NCBI GenBank assembly: GCA_009829735.1
Contig: CM020620.1
Span: forward strand, 11,405,420-11,469,419
DNA from: Pyropia yezoensis
Lineage: Eukaryota; Rhodophyta; Bangiophyceae; Bangiales; Bangiaceae
Direction: 5' to 3'
DNA: 64,000 nucleotides
Below the pieces are notes generated by a model, which saw nothing but the letters and a program-made list of their open reading frames with translations, was not told where the DNA came from and ran no database searches. Numbering within the stretch: position 1 is the stretch's first letter; each line of letters begins with the position of its first letter. Both the position numbers and the translations under genes were made by a program. Shown here in pieces: positions 22,068 to 32,827 of the stretch.

Positions 22068-23303
22068 TCAGCCCTCCACCTTGGCGGTCGAGGTGGCCGG
22101 ACCGGGCGGAATTCCCCCGCCGCTACTGCCGGCGTCGGCCTCGGCGGGAGGGCTCCCCGCCCCAGCGCCGTCAGCTTCGGTCTGGGCGGGCGGACTCCCC
22201 TCCCCGGCGCCGCCAGTGTCCGGGGCGGAGGGCGGCGGCGCCCCCACCGGTGCCTCCCTGACTGCCACAGGCAGGTCCGCCCCTTCGTCTGGCGCCCGCC
22301 GCGCGCGCTCCCCCGACTGGCCTCCGCGGGCAGAGGCCCCGCCGCCAAGACCCGTGGAGCACACCCCAGCGGATGCCCCCTCGGCAGCAGCGGGCGCAGG
22401 CCTGGCCGCTGCCCCGGCCACATCCACACCCGCCGTCGCCGCCGCCACCGCCGTCGCCGTAACGGAACCGCCCACCACCCCCTCCCCAGCGTCCACCGCC
22501 TCGCCAGCCACAGCCGCCGGCTCATTGCCCTCTTCCTCGCCCGACGAGCTGTCGTCATCGTCCCAGCCGCCGCCGCCCCAACCGCCGGCAGAGCTCCCCC
22601 CGCCGCCCCCCCCCGCCCCTTCCAGCCCCGCGTAAAGGGCCTCCCGTGCCCGTCGCCGCGCGGAGTGGCACTCCTCGTCCAGTGCGTCCTCGTCAAAGTC
22701 CACCCGCACCTCGACGCGGCGGCGCTTGCCACCCCGTTCGCCGCCATCCCCACCACCACCACCACCACCACCACCACCGCCGCCGCCCCCGCTGCCGCCT
22801 GCGCCGCCACCACCACCGCCAACTCGCCCCGCTGCCGCCCCAGCCGTGGTCATCGACCCGGCCGCGGCGGTGGGAGCCACACCCGACCGCCCCGCCGCCC
22901 GCGCGGCGGCCGCCTCCCGGCCAGCCACCACGTCGCGGAGGCGACGGCCGCGGAGGTCCCGGCAGCTGTCAAAGTTGGTCGTCTTGGTTGCCGCCGTTGC
23001 CCCACGGAGGAGGCTCCCAAAGCCGCCCTTGCCACCGAGAATCCCCACCCGATGACGGGCGGTGAGGCAGAGTGGGGGGGAGGGGTTGACGGCGGCGGAA
23101 GCCGCCGCGGGAACGACGAGCACCGCATCAGGGGGCACAGCCCGACCATGGTGGAGGAGGTAGGTAAATGGATGGCAGACGCCTGGAGGCGCGGCCGCCA
23201 GCACGACAGAGGCGGTAAGAGGCGCGGAGGTGGTGGGGGCGGGCAAGTGGAGGGAGACTGTTGTCGCGTCAGGGGTCGTGAGGAGAACATTGACAGCATG
23301 CAT
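22068..23303 (-). CDS. SDE2: SDE2-like spliceosome / genome-stability factor
   Basis: A 411-residue, intronless minus-strand ORF. Residues 1 to about 100 form a divergent ubiquitin-like region (MHAVNVLLTTPDATTVSLHL...) ending at GILGGKGGFGSLLRG. This is the SDE2 hallmark: a deubiquitinase cuts after the double Gly, leaving a Lys-starting protein that joins the spliceosome. It is followed by the family motif TTNFDSCRDLRGRRLRDV. A poly-Gly tract (from the CAC repeat near 22745-22790), a basic/acidic segment (KRRRVEVRVDFDEDALDEE) and a long Gly/Ala/Pro-rich tail follow. The human C-terminal SAP domain is not evident. ATG 23303 is preferred over upstream in-frame ATGs because the ubiquitin-like strand starts there. 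It is divergent from the kinase gene at 24580. Confidence 0.85.
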   Translation of the reverse strand: MHAVNVLLTTPDATTVSLHLPAPTTSAPLTASVVLAAAPPGVCHPFTYLLHHGRAVPPDAVLVVPAAASAAVNPSPPLCLTARHRVGILGGKGGFGSLLRGATAATKTTNFDSCRDLRGRRLRDVVAGREAAAARAAGRSGVAPTAAAGSMTTAGAAAGRVGGGGGGAGGSGGGGGGGGGGGGGGDGGERGGKRRRVEVRVDFDEDALDEECHSARRRAREALYAGLEGAGGGGGGSSAGGWGGGGWDDDDSSSGEEEGNEPAAVAGEAVDAGEGVVGGSVTATAVAAATAGVDVAGAAARPAPAAAEGASAGVCSTGLGGGASARGGQSGERARRAPDEGADLPVAVREAPVGAPPPSAPDTGGAGEGSPPAQTEADGAGAGSPPAEADAGSSGGGIPPGPATSTAKVEG

Positions 23304-24579
23304 GGTTACGAGCAGACTGGTTACCTTGGATGGCAGGGGTCTGCCACCGCGATAGCGGTTGTCGACGGTAGAGACGGCACGAGGAAAGAGAGCGTGATGT
23401 AACGCGTGCGGCAGAGAGGCACCAGTCGGGAGGCACATGCACACATGAAAGAGAGCGCTGTCCCGTGCAGAGGAGCGAGACGAGCCGGCATGTTGCATGT
23501 GGTAAAGAGTAGACTTACAACATGTAACAACACGACTTGATGGTTCGCAAAGCCACACAAGCGCCGATGACCAAAGCTTACACGTGTTACCGACAATATT
23601 TTTTAGATTCCAAAATTTAGCGAGGGCTTACATAAAACATCCATAACGGACCGTATGGGGACCTCGTCAAGTGGTGTGGCAGCCAGTGGTGGAGCGGATG
23701 CAAAACGAAGAGCGGGCTCGTTTCCTCCCAGCCTCACACATCAGCCTGGACCAACGTCTCCGTGTGTCAAAAGTCCGCATGTGTATGTGCACTCGTTCGG
23801 GACCACGTCGCCTGATGGCGCGGTCTTTCATGCGAAGGCGGTTGTAGGGCGCACGTGTCGCAGTACGGATGGGTGGCTGCTGTCCCCACCCCCCGTTTCG
23901 ACCCATGTGCCCCTTTTTCCTCATCGCGCGCACTCTGGCAGGCACCACTCTTCCCGGCCGCCCCTGCGCGTGGCGTCTCTGACCCGCACTGGTGTACCGA
24001 CATCATTACCGTCGCTGCTGCTGCTACTGCCGCTGCCGTCCTTACAACCGCCTCCCCTGGCGCAGGCGCCCCTGCACTGTGTACTTGTCCGGGCAGCCAT
24101 TACGCCCGCCTCCTCTTCCTCGCGCCCCCAATCTCCCTTGCTCCCATTTACGATCCTGGGTGCTCGCGACGCGCCCGAGCGTCGCCCCCACCGGCGGCAG
24201 CTGTGGGGCTCGTCGTCGGTCGGCTGCCGCCGCCAGGGCGGCCCCTCCGTCCCGGCGCGGCGCGTCGCGGGCGCTCGGGTCGGCCACCGCCGCCCCGGGC
24301 CGGCCAGGCGGCGACGCGACGCGGGCCGCCGCCGCCGCCGCCGGCGCGTCTTTGGCGCGGCGGCCGGCCGACCCCGGCCGGGCAAGCAGGGGGACCTCCC
24401 ATCCCGCGGCGTGCCACCCGTGGCGGTCGCCCCTGGCTGCCGTCTCGTGGGGGGACGGCGGCGTCTACCGGCGGGCGCCCCCGTTGCTGAGGTCGGCGGC
24501 GGCTGCGGCGGCTGAGGCAGCGGCGGCGTCGCCGGCGCCGGCGACAGAGGCGGCGGCGCGGGAGTGTGGCGGCGGCGCC
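23304..24579. promoter_or_regulatory. Shared upstream region of SDE2 and the PH-kinase
   Basis: A 1.28-kb spacer between two divergent genes. An AT-rich patch (about 23590-23645, ACAATATTTTTTAGATTCC) contrasts with the GC-rich flanks. The right half is very GC-rich and keeps the kinase frame open for 196 codons but without an ATG, so it is probably 5' leader. Promoters are assigned by position only. Confidence 0.4.
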
Positions 24580-26610
24580 ATGAGCTCGGGCGTTGGCGGG
24601 GATGAGGGGACACCCTCGTACGGTGGTGGCGGCCGAGGCCCAGGCCCGTCTACTAGGCCTGCGGGGGTGGGCTTGGCGTCCATGAATGCGCCAGGTCAGA
24701 CGGGTGCCGGCACATTGCCGCGCAGCTCGGTGCCCGTTCCGGTCTATGCGGCCTCGGCGGCTGGCGCCCCACCTGCAGATAACGCTGCCATGGACGCCAT
24801 CGCGGTGTCCCCCGTCAACGGAGGGTCAGAGCCTTTTGAATCTACGCTTGCCCCGCCCGAGATGCGGTATGGCCCCGCCGGCCAGAAGCGGGGGTGGGTG
24901 CTGAAGAAGGGCAAGTTCCTCGACCGCGACGGCATGTTTTTCATGCACCGGAAGAACCGGCTGCTGGTGCTCGACGGCGCTAAGCTGTCTTGCTTTAAGA
25001 AGGAGGAGGACGAGGCACCCGAGTACGACATCTCTTTGCCGCACGCCAAGGTAGAGGGCGACCGCTCGCACCTGGATATCTCGGTGTCGTTGCCTCACCG
25101 GTCCGAGACGTATCACTTGGAGAACCCAGCCGAATACGACGAGTGGTTGCGGCTGCTGGTGTCTGCGTCCAAGAGCTCCATCAAGGACTACTACGCGCTG
25201 GTGGCGGTATTGGGCGAGGGGCATTTCGGCCGCGTGCTGCTGGCCAAGGACCGCCGCACCTTTGAACGGTTTGCGGTCAAGGTCATTCGGAAAAGCCGCA
25301 CGCAGACGCGGTCGCAGCTGCACATACAGCGGGAGCTGGAGATCTTGCGGCAGGTCAACCATCAAAACGTGGTGCGGCTGTACGACCTGTTTGACACGGA
25401 GGAGAAGATTTACATTGTGCTCGAGTACATGCCGGGCGGTGCCCTCTTCAGCATCATTGCCGAGCATAAGACCTTCTCGGAGCAGCACGCCGCGTCAATC
25501 ATGCGCGACATCCTGCACGGGCTCGCGTACCTGCATGCTCGCAACATTGTGCATCGGGACCTCAAGGTACGTATGAGGAGGAAGGATCGGTGATTCTTGA
25601 AGCCGGATACATGCCGCTTATCACCCTACCTGTGCGCCATTTCGATCCAGTTTCCCAGCTTCTTTCGTTATACCTCCCCGATTCTGACATGTTCGTTTTC
25701 CTCTGCTGCTCTGGTATCTTGGAGTGTCGTTTGTTGGCCTTCGCTACTTGCTTTGCTTCCTGTCTTTCATGTCCCCCTGTGCGCGGTTGTACCGCGTTTG
25801 CCACGACTTACTCTTCTCTTTTTGCATTGGCAGCCGGACAACCTCTTGTGCACGTCCAACACGTGGCCGTTCAACGTCAAGCTTGCCGATTTTGGCCTAT
25901 CCAACATCCTCCAGGACGGTGGGGACCGGCTGATGTCCAAGGTCGGCACCCCCCTCTACTGCTCTCCTGAGGTCCTCACTGCTGACTCGTATGATGAGAA
26001 GGTGGACTTGTGGGCGGCGGGGGTGCTACTGTACGAGCTCCTGACGGGCGTGCGGCCGTTCAACTCGTCTCATACGCGGACGGTGATCAACATGATCATT
26101 GAGGGCCGCATGTCGTACCCCGACGCCCTCTGGTCCCACATCTCCCCCGAGGCGCAGCACGCGGTCAAGTGGCTATTGACGCGCGACCCCTCCGCTCGAC
26201 CCAGCGCGGCGCAAGCGCTGACGCACCCATGGATTGCTGGCACCTGTGGCGGTTCCGTGGGCGAGATGCCCATCAAGAATGATCTGTCGAGCCTCCGCGG
26301 CACCCGGGGCGTCCCCCCACCGATGGCCTCTTCCGCTGCGGGCCCTGCGGGCGGCGGGCCGTATGGATTTGGGGACCCCCAGATGCACGCGCAGGCGGCG
26401 GCGGCTGCCATGGCCACCGCGCAGGCCCAGTACGCCGCGGCGGCACAGGCGCAGCACACGGCGGCGGCACAAGCGCAGCACGCCGCGGCCATGCAGCAGG
26501 CGTCTCAACAACAGGCGGCGGCCGATCAGCAGGCGGCGGCGGCGGCCGCGGCGGCGGCCGCGGCGGGCCGGTACCCGATGCAGCCGCCCGAGATGCGGCC
26601 GCCCCATTAA
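24580..26610 (+). CDS. PH-domain Ser/Thr protein kinase (CAMK/SNF1-like catalytic domain)
   Basis: Two exons, 24580-25566 and 25834-26610, give 587 residues. The intron (267 bp, GTACGT...TTGGCAG) falls in phase 0 between HRDLK and PDNLL. A low-complexity N-terminus (1-100) is followed by a PH domain at about 101-200 (GWVLKKGKF ... WLRLLVSAS) and a kinase domain at about 204-462. The kinase is complete: Gly loop GEGHFG 212-217, VAIK-type Lys234, HRD 325-327, DFG 348-350, then GTPLYCSPE, which resembles CAMK/ULK rather than AGC kinases. An Ala/Gln-rich tail with AQAQHAAA repeats ends the protein. PH domains bind phosphoinositides or proteins, so membrane recruitment is likely. The order PH-kinase recalls AKT, but the catalytic signature does not; PKD, which is CAMK with a PH, is closer but has C1 domains absent here. 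ATG 24580 is the first ATG in frame. Confidence 0.9.
25567..25833 (+). other. Intron of the PH-kinase gene
   Basis: 267 bp, donor GTACGTATG, pyrimidine-rich acceptor CTTTTTGCATTGGCAG. Removing it restores the catalytic-loop motif HRDLKPDN exactly. Confidence 0.92.
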
Positions 26611-27008
26611 GACCAGCGCGGCCACCTCGGCACGGGCGGTTTGGCGGGCTGTATTGGGAGGGGAGAGTGGTCGTCTGGGTTGGTGGTGTTTGGGGCAAGG
26701 ACGTGGCGCGCGGCTGCTCGGCCCATTGGATGCTGTGATGATGGTCAGTGGCTGTGTGCTACTGGCCGCTGCCGTTACTTTCTGTTTCCCTTTTTGCTTC
26801 TTTTCTCGCCACCGATGGTATCCCCTTGTGACGGTACTGCGTACAAACATAGCGGCCGTCGAGTCTGCCGCCCGACGGACATCCCCCACGCCCTGCAGTA
26901 TACCAATGCGCGCCCACAGGAGTGGCCCCGTCGGAGTTGGCTGCGGCCAGCAGGCGTCCCGCAGGTATGCATGGTGTGTACATACGTCACAGCCTGCGCA
27001 GCGGGTCT
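26611..27008. other. Intergenic, downstream of the PH-kinase
   Basis: Probable 3' UTR and spacer. No gene is supported; short ORFs overlap on both strands. It ends at the TA that flanks the next transposable element. Confidence 0.45.
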
Positions 27009-27010
27009 TA

Positions 27011-27763
27011 AACCCTGTCCCTTACAGATGGCCGATTTGACGTGCAACTGCGTGCGCGGCCCGTTGCACGTGCACTGCAATGTGGCCCCAAGGGCCCAAG
27101 AACGTCCTTTTCCGGGTTTATGCACTGCACGATTGCCCCGCTACGGCCCCCTTCAGAAGGGGAAGCGCCGGCGAGACCCAATTTTTTTGAGGAGCATGAG
27201 AACGACCTTGTTGAGGTGTGCGTGAAGAGCGTTCTTCTCGCCGGCGCTTCCTTCGCCAATTGTCGCCTTTTGTCATCGGGAGCATATCGTGAAAAACGTG
27301 CAATCGTGCATACATGGTTGCACGATTCGCGGCGACACGCCGCATAGAAACGGAAAACGTGTTTGCAATATACACCCCCCTGCACCAGATCCCGTGCAAT
27401 CTAGCACGACCATGCATCGCATATGCTTGCAGACCTGTGCAAAAGCTCATGTTCTCTACAACGACGTGCTTCTTGAGAGCAACCCGCGCGCCCCATCTGC
27501 AGTGCGTACTTAGTGGCATGCCTCTGCACGCCAGTGCAATCTCCAGTGCATGCTCTGTGCACGAACGTGCACGCTGGGTGCAGGCGTCATGCAGCATCCG
27601 CCACGCGCCTGCAGCTTTTCTTGGTGCAAAATGCAGTGAATTGTGCACGTAAACAGGGGAGAAAACGTGCACACTTGCACAAATTTGGGCTCTTTGCTCG
27701 GCCGTGCCAGCACGTGTTTACACGCCCAAACACGAAAAATCGCCTCGCGTAAGGGACAGGGTT
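27011..27763. mobile_element. Non-autonomous TIR element (753 bp)
   Basis: Ends are AACCCTGTCCCTTAC (27011) and its inverse GTAAGGGACAGGGTT (to 27763), with looser similarity extending about 20 bp inward. TA flanks each side (27009-27010, 27764-27765), consistent with a TA target. The interior contains an internal stem (AAGCGCCGGCGAGA near 27164 against its inverse near 27240) and an unusually high density of TGCA/GTGCACG motifs. No transposase is encoded. The right end abuts MITE copy 27764-27886 without any gap. Confidence 0.65.
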
Positions 27764-27886
27764 TATAGTGCGTCCCGTAAAAAGTGGACGTGCACGTGTC
27801 GTGATCATGTCCAATATCGGCCACTGGACCAATCAAACCCACACTGCACGACCTGTGCACGTCCACTTTTTACGGGACGCACAATA
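27764..27886 (-). mobile_element. MITE family M, full copy (123 bp)
   Basis: Same length and same terminal repeats as 17561-17683, in reverse orientation: TATAGTGCGTCCCGTAAAAA on the left, the inverse of TATTGTGCGTCCCGTAAAAA on the right. The inner sequence GGACCAATCAAACCCACA is the reverse complement of that copy. A degenerate further terminus follows at 27887-27915. Confidence 0.75.
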
Positions 27887-28334
27887 TTGTGCATCCCCCA
27901 AAAAGTAGCTCATGCATGTTGAGGTGCGCAACATGCAAGGTAACATGTTTCGCACACCATTACAGCACGATGTCAAATCTACAAGCTGTACTCGCATCAG
28001 GACCGTACAGATCTGGAACATGGAAATGTACACTAGTAGATGTTACTTTAATACTATTGCACATCCAAGAACCAACCAAACCAATGGCAGGAGATGTCAA
28101 GTTTCTTCGCTAATTGGTTGCCATTCCAGCGGACGGCTGAACAGGGACGTCGGACGTCGGCCACCGTCATCGACACCACCGTCGTCGTCACCGTCTTCTT
28201 CCCGCCGGGCGTCCCCGTCACGAGGGCACCCCCACCAGCCGACCTCGGCGCATGCTCCACCCTCCAGCACCAATCACCCCAATCACCTTCCCACCCACTC
28301 CGCACCCGATCGCCAACGCGCTCCAGCCAATACA
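27887..28334. other. Upstream region of the zinc-ribbon gene
   Basis: Relatively AT-rich for the first 200 bases, then a CCACCGTCATCGACACC-type C-rich tract leading to ATG 28335. No other gene is seen. Promoter content is inferred from position. Confidence 0.35.
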
Positions 28335-30352
28335 ATGAGCCATGAGACAGGTGCGTCATGGTGGGACTCATTTCTGGGAGGCCATTGGATATGAGTGGGA
28401 CGCTGGTACCCTGCCGCATCGCATGATCTGCGCGTGATGCAATTAATTCTGACAACGCTCGGGTGATGCGGCATGCCAATGTTTTTTTTTTTATGTCTTG
28501 GATCTGGTCGAACAACGCAGCAGATGGTGCTCCCACCTCTCCCTCTCCCGCCCATGTGCCCAGTGTCGGCCATCCAGACGCAGCGGCCAGCGCTGCTGTG
28601 ACAGGCCCAAAGACTCCTGCTTGCGGGGCGTGCGGCCACCAGAAGATTGGTACCCACGGCAAGGGGCACTATTTTGGGCAGTGCGCTCTGGTGGCGGGAA
28701 ACCTGCAGTGCGTGAGCACTTTGATTGCTGGCCACTTTTTTTACACCGGGGCGCAATGCCAGACCCAGCACTGCGTGTGCCGTATGATGTACGTTCATAT
28801 GTGTATACTTTTTTTTCGTGCGGCGGTTGGATGAGGGCGCATGGTGAGACATCGCTATAGCAGCGTTTTGACCAATTCCTTTTTCTATGCACTGGGTACG
28901 CTTCTCTGTGTCTTTTTTTTTTAACTGCCGTTTGTGTTCGCTCGTTGTGACATTTTATTGCTGTTGCCTGCTGCGCTTTGGCGTAGGTGTCCCAAGTGCC
29001 GCCGTCCGGGGCACACGCAAAAGACGATTGCGCTGGACCCCAGACTTTTCAAGCGCGTCATCTCAGAGAAAGGCGTCTCCTTCAACAAGAAGGGACACAA
29101 GCGCCTGGAATATTCCAACTATGTTTGCCAGGGCTCTACGCCGGCGTTCTTCCTCGCAGAAGTGCAGAGGGTTCGAGCAATGTACGCTGAAAAGGACGCG
29201 GCGCTGAATCAGACGGCCAGCGAACGGGCGGGGCTCGTGTCGAACGTTGTTGAAGCGGTCGCGCCCGTCACCACGACGGTGGCTACCCTACGTTCTCTGG
29301 GGTCTTCGGCGTCTGGGTTGGCGATGCCCAATTTAGTGGCCATTGGCAAGCAGGCGCGATTGGCCGACACTGGGCTCTCCGCCTGTGCCTCTGCGCTGGG
29401 TGGAGCCATCTCGGCCGCCACCGGCCGCTCCAGCGGCACCACCGACGATCTTGCGCCGGCAGCGGCCCTGGCGAAATTACGCGGCGCCGAAGCCGCCGCC
29501 CAGCGGGTGGGAGCGAAGCGGCTGAGCCAATCGGCGCTGTCTCTCTCATCCCCCAGTGGTTCTCACCGCATGTATGTTGATTTTCCTTTCCTTTTCTTAC
29601 TTGTGGTTGAAGGAGGGACGGGTCTGATGGAGTTGCCGCGCGGACAGGACACTGACTGTTGCGACCGGGCTGCTATCTATTTTTTTCCGCTGGCTTTGAT
29701 TGTCTCCACGGTGGTTCTGTCGACTTGGTCTGTTTTATCTGCCTGGCGATCGGCATGACATCAGAGCGGAGCGTCGGGCACAGTACAACGCTGAGATCTC
29801 GACAACGGCGGTAGGGGTCGAAGTTCCTCCCGTGGCGCCTCCCCCTGCTCGTCTGCGACTGTCACCCGCAGAGGCCGCCATGGATCTGACAGAGTTTATT
29901 TCCGGTGACGAGCAGAGCGTGGAGGGAGTATCTTTTTTGGCGGTGGTGACGACCGCCGCAGCCAAGTTTGGTATCCGTGGGTCGACTTTGAGTGGGTCGG
30001 GTGACGTTGCTCGATTGACAAGCCAGCTGCTTGATGGTGTGGACGAGACGGCCGATGCTCGGTCCAGCTATGAGGCGAGTTGTAATGACTGGATCCGCGC
30101 ACTGCGCGAGAAGAGCACGTGAGATCGGGCGCTCGTGGCTGTTTCTGCGTTTGTTACTTCTTTTTAATTCGTCCACCTTATCTCTTTTTCCTTGCTTTCG
30201 ATCGATACACTCTGTGACCAATGACTTTTCTTTGCCTGTATTTCCACTTGAGGGCACATGGCTCATCTACGAGCACTGACAGGCAACGGCGGTCCGAAGC
30301 GGCGAGGTGGACGGAGAGCGTCCGACTGGCTGCTTTAGAGGGCACCGAATAA
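28335..30352 (+). CDS. Zinc-ribbon-containing protein of unknown function, five exons (model)
   Basis: Proposed exons: 28335-28350, 28521-28707, 28987-29571, 29765-30118 and 30253-30352, giving 413 residues in one continuous frame. All introns are GT-AG (170, 279, 193 and 134 bp). The second junction joins CGACGHQ...GQCALVAGNLQ to CPKCRRPGHTQKT, so a Cx2C...Cx2C zinc-ribbon pattern is completed only after splicing, which supports that intron strongly. After it comes a conserved-looking block (RLFKRVISEKGVSFNKKGHKR), then an Ala/Ser-rich region of amphipathic helices, and an acidic C-terminal part (MDLTEFISGDEQ). The first exon and the last one are the least certain. The protein could instead start at ATG 28493 and could end at TGA 30120. 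I do not recognise the family. Confidence 0.5.
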
Positions 30353-31770
30353 ACGGCTGTGATTGGCGCCAGCCGACGGAGAGCGGCCACGCCTTTGCCA
30401 ACACGTAGGCGGCACGCGGTGGCAACGCGGCAGCGGTTGGCGGCGGCGGTCTCGGCGTTGCTGGCGGTGGTACGTGTGGCGAGGGGGGGGCGGCAGCTGT
30501 CGGCGGCAAGGGCGGCGGCCGAGCGCGCGTCGGCGGGCGCTTTGTGGCGGGGGTGGGGGGGGGATCGGGGGGGGGGGGGGGGGGCGCTCCCGCCGTCGTT
30601 GCCGCCGGCCCCGGCGGTGAGCGCGATCCTCCCTGCGCCGCGCCTGGGGCCGGCGCCGACGCAGCGGGGGGCTCCGGCGGCCTGCTCGCGGCCGCTGGCG
30701 CCCCCCCCGCCAAGCACAAGGAGGCTGCCGTCGGCGGCGGGGTGGCGACCGCGACGGCGGCGCGCGGCGGCAAGACGGCAACGGTTGGCGGCGGCGGTCT
30801 CGGCGTCGTGGGTGGTGGCGTGTCTGTCGGGGGGGTGAGGCAGCTGTCGGCGGCAAGGGCGGCTACCAAGCACGCGTCGGCGGGCGCTTTGTGGCGGGGG
30901 TGGGGGGGGGGGTCGGGGGGTGGCGGGGGGAGGGTCGGCGGTGGGTGGGGGGGGCGCTGCCGCTGTCGTTGCCGCCGGCCCCGGCGGTGAGCACGGTCCG
31001 CCCTGCGCCGCGCCTGGGGCCGGCGCCGACGCAGCGGGGGGCTCCGGTGGCCTGCTCGCGGCCGCTGGCGCCCCCCCCGCTGAGCACAAGGAGGCTACCG
31101 TCGGCGGCGGGGTGGCGACCGCGACGGCGGCGCGCGGCGGCAAGACGGCAATGGTTGGCCGCGGCGGTCTCGGCGTCGTGGGTAGTGGCGTGTCTGGCGG
31201 GGGGGTGCGGCAGCTGTCGGCGGCAAGGGCGGCGACCAAGCACGCGTCGGCGGGCGCTTTGTGGCGGGGGTGGGGGGGGGGTCGGGGGGTGGCGGGGGGA
31301 GGGTCGGCGGTGGGTGGGGGGGGCGCTGCCGCTGTCGTTGCCGCCGGCCCCGGCGGTGAGCACGGTCCGCCCTGCGCCGCGCCTGGGGCCGGCGCCGACG
31401 CGGCGGGGGGCTCCGGTGGCCTGTTCGCGGCCGCTGGCGCCCCCCCCGCTGAGCACAAGGAGGCTACCGTCGGCGGCGGGGTGGCGACCGCGACGGCGGC
31501 GCGCGGCGGCAAGACGACAACGGTCGGCGGCGGCGGTCTCGGCGTCGTGGGTGGAGGCGCGTCTGGCGGGGGGGGGGTGCGGCAGCTGTCGGCGGCGAGG
31601 GTGGTGGCCGAGCGCGCGTCGGCGGGCGCTTTGTGGGCGGGGGGGGGCGGGGGTCGGGGGGGGGGGGGGGGGGGGGCGCTCCTGCTGTCGTTGACGCCGG
31701 CCCCGGCGATGGGCGCTATACCCTCTTCACCACGGATGGCGCCGGGGGTCGGCGCCGACGCAGCCTAGGG
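30353..31770. repeat. Degenerate tandem repeat, about 350-370 bp unit, four copies
   Basis: The anchor CAGCTGTCGGCGGCAAGG recurs at 30494, 30841, 31211 and (one change) 31583, giving spacings of 347, 370 and 372 bp. Each unit includes TCGGCGGGCGCTTTGTGG followed by a long G-rich run, then GCCGCCGGCCCCGGCGGTGAGC and CGCCTGGGGCCGGCGCCGACGC. The minus strand is open for 444 codons (Pro/Ala-rich), but the plus strand is open too, so I take this as repeat DNA and not a gene. The G runs could form quadruplexes. Confidence 0.7.
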
Positions 31771-32827
31771 CTTAGGCCTGGTGGAGCGGGGTATGGCGGA
31801 GGGTCGTGGAGTGCGAGTGGTGGATGTGTTCGCGGGGGGGTTATTTTTTTCAGTGTGTGTTTGAGGGCTGTGGGCGGGGAGGACGGAGGGGAGCTCGGCA
31901 GGGAGGGCAGCTCTCCGAGCGTGGGGGCGGCTGACTGCGTGGGCAGTGCTTTTGAAGTCTTCGGTTGTGGTTTTTTTTTGCGCGGTGCGGAGGACCTCGG
32001 GGGCTTCCTCGTCGATGACGGAGGAGTGTGCTTGCTTTTTTCGGCAGGCGCATCAGCCTCGCCAGCGCCCCCCCCCCCAGCTGCCGCAGCGCGCCCGCCA
32101 CAACCAGCCACGGGCGCCGCCGCCGCCAGCCGCGCGACCACCCCCACGACCACCGCCGCCGCCGCCACCGCCTCGTCCCGCGCCGACGTACCCGGCGCCG
32201 CGGCCGCCGCGGCGGCCACCGCGCCCGCAAGGCCTTCGAGCAGCGCCTGCGCGACGGCGGCCACCCCCCCCCCCCCCCCCCGCCCCCCCCGGCGGCGGCC
32301 GGTCCCCCCCCCCCCTCCCCCCCCGCGGGAAGGGCCGCCGGTGCGCCGACGGCGCCGTCGCGGAGGCCGCCTGTTGAGGGTGGCGGCGGCGGTGGGGGCG
32401 GCGCGGCCGGCGGCAGCGCGTGGGCGCGGGGGAGGGTGCTGACGCAGCCGCCGGCGCCACCGCCACCGCCCCCGCCGCCGCCCTTGTGCGCGACCGCCAC
32501 TGGAGGCAGCACGACGGGCGGCAAGCCGACCGCCGCGGTGATGGCCGCGCCCGCCGCGGCGGCGGCGGCAAGCCGCCGGGTCCACCCCCCCCCCCCCCCC
32601 CCCCCCCCGCGGCGGCGGCCCCCCCCCCCCCCCCCCCACCCGCGTCGGCCACCGCGTGCTGCAGCAGCGCCGCGAGCGCCGCCAGCAGCGCGCACCCCGC
32701 CAGCGACACGGCCGACCGCACCGCCGGCGCCAACCGTGCCGCCGCCGCGGCGGTGCCGGCGAAGGCGGCCGCCGCCGGCCAGCCAGCTGAAGTGCCGGGC
32801 GCGGCGGCAGCGTCGCCGGCGGCGAGG
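31771..32827. other. GC-rich low-complexity region
   Basis: Contains a T-rich interval (31845-32045) that reads like an intron end (CTTTTTTCGGCAG at 32034-32046), then very GC-rich sequence with C runs at 32267-32292, 32307-32332, 32585-32609 and 32617-32638. ORFs are long in several frames of both strands. If a gene is present I cannot define it. Confidence 0.4.

Noticed and set aside
30178..31512. 444-codon minus-strand ORF, Pro/Ala-rich
   Set aside because: Lies over the ~360-bp tandem repeat and over the last exons of a plus-strand gene; plus-strand frames are open too. Compositional artefact.
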